Position numbers and translations under genes: made by a program | The notes under the pieces: generated by a model | What the model was told of the DNA's origin: nothing | Databases searched by the model: none | The model's input: the letters and a program-made list of their open reading frames with translations, nothing else | Source of the DNA: Lysobacter sp. | GTDB lineage: Bacteria > Pseudomonadota > Gammaproteobacteria > Xanthomonadales > Xanthomonadaceae | Length of the DNA stretch: 20,332 bases | NCBI GenBank assembly: GCA_030151365.1 | Contig: JASLDW010000082.1 | Span: 1-20,332 of the forward strand | Direction: 5' to 3' | In this document: positions 15,152 to 20,332 of the stretch, in pieces | Position numbering within the stretch: position 1 is the stretch's first letter | Layout: every line of letters begins with the position of its first letter

Positions 15152-16321
15152 ATGAAATATCTCCACCTCATCTGGGCGGAATTGTTCCGCCGCAAGACGC
15201 GCACGGTGCTGACGATCCTGTCGATCCTCGCGGCCTTCCTGCTGTTCGGCCTGCTCAACGGCGTGCGCGACAGCTTCGACAACCTCGGCAAGAGTTCGAT
15301 CGGCGCCGAACGCCTGCAAACCGGCTCGCGCCTGTCCTTCATCCAGCCGCTGCCGATGTCGCTGCAGTCACGCATCGCCCAGGTCGATGGCGTCAAGATG
15401 GTGACGTACGCCAACTGGTTCGGCGGCGCCTACCGGGAAGCGCGCAACCAGGTCTTCAGTTTCGCGGTTCCGCCGAACTACCTCGATGCCTATCCGGAAA
15501 TCGAGGTCGATCCCAGGCAGCGCGAAGCCTTCAACAACACCCGCACCGGCGCGTTGGTCGGCGAGGGCCTGATGAAGAAATACGGCTGGAAGGTCGGCCA
15601 GCGCGTCCCGCTGATTTCCACCATCTTCCCCAATCGCGACGGCAGCAAGAACTGGCAGTTCGACATCGTCGGCGTGCTGCGCGTCAAGGACAAGAAGTCC
15701 TCGGCGGCGTGGTACGACCAGATGTTCATGCTGCAATGGAAGTACTTCGACGAATCCAATCCCTACAACCGCGGCGCGGTTGGCTGGTACGTCGAACGGG
15801 TGGACGATCCGAAGCAGGCCGATCGCGTCGCCAAGGCGATCGATGCGCTGTCGGCGAATTCGCCGAACGAAACCAAGACCCAGACCGAAGCCGCGGCGTT
15901 CGCATCGCAGTTGAAGCAGCTCGCGGACATCGGCCTGATCGTCAGCTCGATCATGGGCGCGGTGTTCTTCACCCTGATCCTGTTGACCGGCAACACCATG
16001 GCCCAGGCCGTGCGCGAGCGAATCCCGGAACTCGCGGTGCTCAAGACCATCGGTTTCCGCGACCGCACCGTGCTCGGGCTGGTGCTGGCGGAATCGGTGC
16101 TGCTGGTGTTGCTCGGCGGCGTGCTCGGGCTCGGACTTGTCGCGGTGATCAGCCCGGCCGCCAACGCGGTCTCGGGTGGCACGCTCAACCTGCCGCAGGT
16201 CGGACTCAACAGCTGGCTGCTCGGCCTCGGACTGATGATCGCCATTGGTCTCGTGGTCGGGGCGTTGCCAGCCATCCGCGCCATGCGCCTCAACATCGTC
16301 GATGCCCTCTCCGGGCGCTGA
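15152..16321 (+). CDS. MacB/FtsX-family ABC permease (first)
   Basis: This 389-aa permease has one N-terminal helix (about 17-37) and a large extracytoplasmic MacB periplasmic core domain (about 40-265). Three C-terminal helices (about 270-290, 312-345, 360-380) end in the family tail ALPAIRAMRLNIVDALSGR. This 1+3 helix topology is typical of MacB/FtsX subunits. The conserved cytoplasmic loop RERIPELAVLKTIGF couples to the ATPase. It begins 14 bp after the ATPase stop with only a weak G-rich ribosome site. It probably pairs with the next permease as a heterodimer. Confidence 0.93.
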   Translation: MKYLHLIWAELFRRKTRTVLTILSILAAFLLFGLLNGVRDSFDNLGKSSIGAERLQTGSRLSFIQPLPMSLQSRIAQVDGVKMVTYANWFGGAYREARNQVFSFAVPPNYLDAYPEIEVDPRQREAFNNTRTGALVGEGLMKKYGWKVGQRVPLISTIFPNRDGSKNWQFDIVGVLRVKDKKSSAAWYDQMFMLQWKYFDESNPYNRGAVGWYVERVDDPKQADRVAKAIDALSANSPNETKTQTEAAAFASQLKQLADIGLIVSSIMGAVFFTLILLTGNTMAQAVRERIPELAVLKTIGFRDRTVLGLVLAESVLLVLLGGVLGLGLVAVISPAANAVSGGTLNLPQVGLNSWLLGLGLMIAIGLVVGALPAIRAMRLNIVDALSGR

Positions 16322-16337
16322 TCGGGAACTCAGTCAC

Positions 16338-17663
16338 ATGGGCAAGCTCAAATCTTTCTCAATCGGCCTCGGCCTGTTCGTGATCGTCCTGATCGGAGTG
16401 GCCGCATGGCTGCTGTTGCCATGGTTCGTGCTGCTCGCGCTCGCGTTCGCGTTCGCCGTGTGGATGATCGCCACCCGTCGCGGGCAGCAGTCGGCGTCGG
16501 TCACGCAAGTCGGCGTCAGCACGCTGCGACAGCGCTTCGGTTCGTCGTCGGTGATCGTGCTCGGCATCGCCGGCGTGGTCGCAGTGCTGGTGGCGATGCT
16601 GGCGATGGCGGAAGGCTATCGCGAGACGTTGCGCGCCAGCGGCAGCGACGACACCGCGCTGGTGTTGCGCGGCGCATCGTCGGCGGAGGTAATGTCGACG
16701 CTCGACAACGCCGCGATCCAGGTGATCCAGCAGGCACCGGGGATCGCCAGGGGCAGCGATGGCCGCCCGCTCGCGTCCGCCGAGACCGTGGTCGCGGCCA
16801 ACCTGCCGATCCGCAACGGCGGTCCCGACGACGAAGGCAGCGTGCAAGTGCGTGGCGTCGGTCCGCAGGCGTGGCTGGTGCGGCCGAACCTCAAGATCAC
16901 CCAGGGCCGCAAGTTCGAACCGGGGCGTCGCGAGATCGTCGTCGGCAGCGGTGCGCAGCGCCAGTTCCGCGGACTCGATGTCGGCAAGCAGGTGCGCATC
17001 GGCAGCGACATGTGGAATGTCGTCGGCGTGTTCCATGCCGGCGACGCCAACGACTCCGAAATCTGGGCCGACGCCGAGATCGTCGCCGCGACCTATCGCC
17101 GGGGCAGCACCCGCAACTCGGTGGTGGCGAAACTGGACAGCCCGAAGGCGTTCAAGGCCTTCAAGGCGACGCTGGCGGCGGATCCGCGCCTCGAAGTCGA
17201 AACGCAGACCACGCTCGACTACTTCAGCAAGCAATCCGAAGGCATGACCAAGGCGATCCGCATCATCGGCATGATCGTCGGCGCGATCATGGCGATTGGC
17301 GCGGTGTTCGGCGCGCTCAACACCATGTTCGCGACGGTGGCGACGCGCGCCCGCGAGATCGCGACCTTGCGCGCGATCGGTTTCCGCAGCGTGCCGGTGG
17401 TGATCGCGGTGATGCTGGAAACGATGTTGCTGGCACTGCTTGGCGGACTCGTCGGCGGCGCCCTGGCGTGGCTGGTCTTCAACGGCTATACCGCGTCGAC
17501 GATCGCCGGGGGGGTCGGCCAGCTCACCTTCGCCTTCAAGGTCTCGCCGGACGTGTTGTGGACCGGCATCAAGTGGGCGCTGGCGATCGGTTTCATCGGC
17601 GGCTTGTTCCCCGCGTTGCGCGCCGCGCGCATGCCGGTGACGGATGCGTTGAGGAGTTTGTGA
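16338..17663 (+). CDS. MacB/FtsX-family ABC permease (second), with extra N-terminal helix pair
   Basis: This 441-aa permease is built on the same plan: a helix near 72-92, an extracytoplasmic core (about 95-315), three C-terminal helices, the coupling loop RAREIATLRAIGFR, and tail FPALRAARMPVTDALRSL. In addition the first 46 residues form a tight hydrophobic hairpin (about 8-28 and 30-45) that the partner lacks, adding two helices ahead of the usual topology. ATG 16338 lies 16 bp after the first permease stop, with only a weak GGGAA upstream. Last gene of the exporter operon. Confidence 0.92.
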   Translation: MGKLKSFSIGLGLFVIVLIGVAAWLLLPWFVLLALAFAFAVWMIATRRGQQSASVTQVGVSTLRQRFGSSSVIVLGIAGVVAVLVAMLAMAEGYRETLRASGSDDTALVLRGASSAEVMSTLDNAAIQVIQQAPGIARGSDGRPLASAETVVAANLPIRNGGPDDEGSVQVRGVGPQAWLVRPNLKITQGRKFEPGRREIVVGSGAQRQFRGLDVGKQVRIGSDMWNVVGVFHAGDANDSEIWADAEIVAATYRRGSTRNSVVAKLDSPKAFKAFKATLAADPRLEVETQTTLDYFSKQSEGMTKAIRIIGMIVGAIMAIGAVFGALNTMFATVATRAREIATLRAIGFRSVPVVIAVMLETMLLALLGGLVGGALAWLVFNGYTASTIAGGVGQLTFAFKVSPDVLWTGIKWALAIGFIGGLFPALRAARMPVTDALRSL

Positions 17664-17724
17664 CGCACCATTGTCGGTCGGGCCTGCGCTAGCATCGTCA
17701 TCCGGGGCATGACGGGGTCGGACG

Positions 17725-18765
17725 ATGAGCTTCCTGTTGCGGTTTCTGCGTGATTTGACTGGCTGCATCGGAGGGTTCGCGGTGGCGGGGTTGCTGCTGC
17801 ATCTCGGCGCCGTCGCGCGTGGCCGCATTGGCGTGTCCGGTCCTTTCGCGGTTGTTGCCGGCATGGCGCTGATCGTGTGCCTGCCCGCTTGGTGGTGGCT
17901 GGACCGAGTGGCTGCTCGCGCGGACGAGGAAGATCGCCTGAGCGCATGGCGCGACAGCGAAGGCATGACTTCCTTTACCGCCAGGTATCGTCCCTTCGTG
18001 CTGCTGCCGATGCTGGCAATGGCATGCGCGTTCCTGCTGGTCATCGGCATCCTCATGCTCAAGGATGGTCGGCCAATGGGGTTCATGCTGGCAGGTGGCG
18101 GAGTGTTGATGGTGCCGTTGCTCCATGCGCATCTGCGCCTGGTGCTGCGTCCGGGACCAATGCTGGCGATGGACGCGCGGAGTTTCCGCCACGCCATGTT
18201 CGAACCCATTCCATGGAGCGAGATCGTCGGCATCGATTACTTCGAGACCAGGTTGCGCATGCGCAAGCAGGCGGTGCTCAAACTGGGCGTGCGCGATCCG
18301 CATCGCTATGTCGGGCGTGCGCCGCTCCTGTTCTCGTTGCTGTACGGCTATCGGGACCTGGCCGACGGCAAGCCCGGTTACGGCACCTTGAACATCCCCC
18401 TGGTCAGTTACGGGCTGCATCCGGAGCGCATCTACGCCGCCGCGTGTTCGATCCGGGATCGCGCCACGGCCAGCCATCTCTCCGATTGGAGGGGAAGCAT
18501 GTCGGCGCGCGAGGTCGCGACCGGGCTGGCCATGCAGGAATTCGGCCAGCGTCTGCGCACGACCGATCCGGAGCGCGCATCGAAGGAAGAAGTGGACGCC
18601 ATCCTCGAGCGCATGAAAGACATGCCCGCCATCGTTGAAGAGAACGCTCGGCTCAAGGCTGCCCGGCTCCGGCGGACACGACGCGAGGCGTATCTCTGGG
18701 CTGCGCTCGTGGTGGCGCTTGCGTTGCTGGCATTGGTCGGCGCCTTTTGGCGCCAGTTGCGCTGA
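17725..18765 (+). CDS. Unrecognised membrane protein with five predicted helices
   Basis: This 346-aa protein is not one I recognise. Predicted helices lie near 12-31, 40-59, 91-112 and 116-136. A soluble stretch of about 110 residues (137-250) follows, containing RHAMFEPIPWSEIVGIDYFETR, reminiscent of bacterial PH-like domains (segment beginning at residue 154). A charged helical region (about 265-320) comes next, then a C-terminal helix (about 324-342). Transcription is parallel to the exporter, 61 bp downstream, but the gap has no clear terminator or promoter. The 3' end abuts the convergent rhtA-like stop with no spacer (TGATCA). Confidence 0.75.
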   Translation: MSFLLRFLRDLTGCIGGFAVAGLLLHLGAVARGRIGVSGPFAVVAGMALIVCLPAWWWLDRVAARADEEDRLSAWRDSEGMTSFTARYRPFVLLPMLAMACAFLLVIGILMLKDGRPMGFMLAGGGVLMVPLLHAHLRLVLRPGPMLAMDARSFRHAMFEPIPWSEIVGIDYFETRLRMRKQAVLKLGVRDPHRYVGRAPLLFSLLYGYRDLADGKPGYGTLNIPLVSYGLHPERIYAAACSIRDRATASHLSDWRGSMSAREVATGLAMQEFGQRLRTTDPERASKEEVDAILERMKDMPAIVEENARLKAARLRRTRREAYLWAALVVALALLALVGAFWRQLR

Positions 18766-19650
18766 TCAACCGATCGGCAACGGCTCGTCTTCGGATGCGG
18801 GACGACGCGCGCTCAGCGCCGTCCCGGCTGCAGCGACGACGATCGCCGCGATCGCCAGCCATTGCAGCGCACCCAGGCGTTCGCTCAGCAAGGCGACGCC
18901 AGCGAGTGCCGCGATCGCCGGCTCCAGGCTCAACAGCACGCTGAAGGTGCGCGTCGACATCCGCGTCATCGCGATCATCTCGAGCGAATAGGGGAGCGCC
19001 GAACTCAGCACGGCGACGCCGAGCGCATAGGGCAGCAGGTCCAGCGAGAACAATGCAGTGCCCGCATGGGCGAAACCGACCGGGATCGTCGCCAGCGCGC
19101 CGATGGCGATGCCGAGCGGCACCGCGGTCGATCCATACATCGCACCGGCCTTGCGCCCCAGGATGATGTAGAGCGCCCAGCCGACGCCTGCAGCCAGCGC
19201 ATACCCCACGCCGACCGGATCGAGCGGCTTGTCGAGGCCGCGCAACGGCAGCAACAGCAGCAGCCCGGCGATGACGAGCGCCGTCCACACGAAATCGACC
19301 GGCCGTCGCGAATGGAACAGCGCCAGCGCAAGCGGTCCGGTGAATTCCAGCGCCACCGCGATGCCGAGCGGAATCGTCCGCAGCGACATGTAGAACACGA
19401 AGTTCATCGCGCCGATCGCGAGGCCGTAACCCCACAATACGCGCCAGTCCTTCTTTGCCGACGACGATGCCGATGCCCGCCATGGGCGACGCAGCAGCAA
19501 CAGCATGATCGCGCTCAATCCGAGGCGATACGCGGTCGCGCCTTCCGCGCCGACCGCAGGGAACAGGTGCTTGGCCAGGCTGGCGCCGAACTGGTACGAG
19601 ACCATCGCGGCCACCAGCGCAGCGATGGCGAGGAGTGCGGCCCGATTCAC
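18766..19650 (-). CDS. rhtA: RhtA-like threonine/homoserine exporter (EamA/DMT family)
   Basis: This 294-aa inner-membrane protein with about ten helices is two EamA repeats. Blocks shared with E. coli RhtA (295 aa) as I recall it include SLAKHLFPAVGAEGATAYRL, TIPLGIAVALEFTGPLA, SRRPVDFVW and ALPYSLEMIAMTR. RhtA exports threonine and homoserine; substrate here is inferred from the family. The start is taken as GTG 19650, which overlaps the DinB stop (GTGA) and places the first helix at the N-terminus, matching RhtA length. In-frame ATGs at 19692 and 19728 would add 14-26 basic residues lying within the DinB gene. Confidence 0.9.
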   Translation of the reverse strand: MNRAALLAIAALVAAMVSYQFGASLAKHLFPAVGAEGATAYRLGLSAIMLLLLRRPWRASASSSAKKDWRVLWGYGLAIGAMNFVFYMSLRTIPLGIAVALEFTGPLALALFHSRRPVDFVWTALVIAGLLLLLPLRGLDKPLDPVGVGYALAAGVGWALYIILGRKAGAMYGSTAVPLGIAIGALATIPVGFAHAGTALFSLDLLPYALGVAVLSSALPYSLEMIAMTRMSTRTFSVLLSLEPAIAALAGVALLSERLGALQWLAIAAIVVAAAGTALSARRPASEDEPLPIG

Positions 19651-20162
19651 GCGATGCCGCTGCGGGTCGCGTCGATCTTGCCGAGCAGCCATTGCAGGCC
19701 GGCCAGATGCTGCTGGTCGTGGCTGCACAGGTAGTGGACGAGGCCGCGCGTGGTGGTCGGGCCGTAATCCTCGAACTCCGCGGTGCGCGCGAGTTGCGTT
19801 GCGTCGAGCGTGGCCAGCATCGCCACCGTGCGTTCGCGCGCAGCTCGGAAACCCGCCAGTGCATCGCCGGCGTCCTTGCTGTCATACGCGCGCGATTGCG
19901 CCAGCGCTTCGCTGCCCAAGTCCGGCAGGAACGGATGGTCTTCCTCGAGGATGCGGCGGAAGCGCTGGTGGTAGCCGTCGATCTCGACATCGTGGACATG
20001 CCACAGTTGTTCGATCGCGGTGAAGCGTTCGCTGGGGATGCCGGTCCAGTCCGACGGCGCCCAATGGACGTGGCTGGCCGGGAATTCGCGGTAATACGCC
20101 GCCAGCTGCGTCGGGAACGCAGCCAGCGCGTCGAGTATTGCCGGGGAAATCGCCTCGTTCAT
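19647..20162 (-). CDS. DinB-family (DUF664/YfiT-like) putative metal-dependent protein
   Basis: This 171-aa four-helix-bundle protein of the DinB/YfiT superfamily has histidines in the usual positions: H55/H57 (LWHVHDVE), and H148 and H152 (CSHDQQHLAGL), a plausible Zn/Ni site. Many members are thiol-dependent transferases or stress proteins; activity here is unknown. ATG 20162 lies 10 bp after the accC stop, and its own stop overlaps the rhtA GTG by 4 bp, so all three appear co-transcribed. Confidence 0.87.
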   Translation of the reverse strand: MNEAISPAILDALAAFPTQLAAYYREFPASHVHWAPSDWTGIPSERFTAIEQLWHVHDVEIDGYHQRFRRILEEDHPFLPDLGSEALAQSRAYDSKDAGDALAGFRAARERTVAMLATLDATQLARTAEFEDYGPTTTRGLVHYLCSHDQQHLAGLQWLLGKIDATRSGIA

Positions 20163-20172
20163 CCGTATCGGA

Positions 20173-20332
20173 TCAACCGATCGGCAGCGTCCGGCCCTTG
20201 CGTTCGGCCAGGCGCTTCTCGAGGTAGTGGATGTTCTGCCCACCGTTCTGGAAGCCGACGTCGCGCATGATGCGCTGCTGCAGCGGGATGTTGGTCTTGA
20301 TGCCGTCGACCACCATTTCCGAGAGCGCCACG
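20173..20332 (-). CDS. accC: Biotin carboxylase subunit of acetyl-CoA carboxylase, 3' end only
   Basis: The last 52 codons, cut by the window edge. The C-terminal sequence VDGIKTNIPLQQRIM and GGQNIHYLEKRLAERKG matches the end of AccC (E. coli: DGIKTNVDLQ, GTNIHYLEKKLG). AccC carboxylates biotin on AccB in the first step of fatty-acid synthesis. The rest of the gene, and presumably accB, lies outside. Confidence 0.9.
   Translation of the reverse strand, partial: VALSEMVVDGIKTNIPLQQRIMRDVGFQNGGQNIHYLEKRLAERKGRTLPIG

Noticed and set aside
18765..20186. Identical 16-mer GATCAACCGATCGGCA at 18765-18780 and 20171-20186, covering the 3' ends of the rhtA-like and accC genes, both ending Leu-Pro-Ile-Gly-stop
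   Set aside because: The copies are short, lie in coding sequence in two unrelated families, and have no flanking similarity. Most likely chance, though a small duplication at gene ends cannot be excluded.

Overview
The window is GC-rich, densely packed chromosomal DNA of a gammaproteobacterium. Many neighbouring genes share 1-7 bp stop/start overlaps, and there is no insertion sequence, phage gene, tRNA, rRNA or CRISPR array. The gene content (class II ribonucleotide reductase, Do-type protease, YqjD/YqjE-like pair, AI-2E/PerM transporter, M17 peptidase, MacAB-like exporter, accC, rhtA) and one leaderless-looking gene start suggest a member of the Xanthomonadaceae/Lysobacteraceae (Lysobacter, Luteimonas or Thermomonas type). 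That placement is an inference from recalled gene content, not from a search.

Layout. (1) 1-2067, minus: most of an adenosylcobalamin-dependent (class II) ribonucleotide reductase, cut by the window edge. A 345-bp intergenic region follows, with a candidate promoter and two NrdR-box-like palindromes spaced 31 bp centre to centre. (2) 2413-6580, plus: an envelope-stress-flavoured gene train made of a DegQ-like periplasmic protease, a small Cys-rich lipoprotein, a YqjD (DUF883) membrane protein, a YqjE-like holin-superfamily protein, a YqjK-position protein and an AI-2E/PerM-family transporter. (3) 6614-8697, plus: a YigB-like HAD phosphatase with a probable leaderless start, coupled to an M17 leucyl-aminopeptidase-like enzyme. 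(4) 8687-12955, minus: a five-gene operon of ABC-2 ATPase, ABC-2 permease, DesK-type histidine kinase, NarL/DesR-type response regulator, and a multi-pass membrane protein with an HExxxH metal-site motif. (5) 13142-17663, plus, divergent from (4): a MacAB-like exporter with periplasmic adaptor, ATPase and two separate MacB/FtsX permeases. (6) 17725-18765, plus: an unrecognised five-helix membrane protein. (7) 18766-20332, minus: the 3' end of accC (biotin carboxylase), a DinB-family protein, and an RhtA-like amino-acid exporter.

How the genes may work together. Operons (4) and (5) share a 186-bp divergent promoter region. Between the two predicted -35 elements lies a TGAC/GTCA half-site cluster, so the DesR-like regulator may control both its own ABC-2 operon and the MacAB-like pump. 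That would make 8687-17663 one cell-envelope or antimicrobial sensing and export module, with the HExxxH membrane protein as its least explained part. The nrdJ upstream region looks like a standard NrdR-controlled promoter. The remaining genes are ordinary housekeeping or membrane functions.
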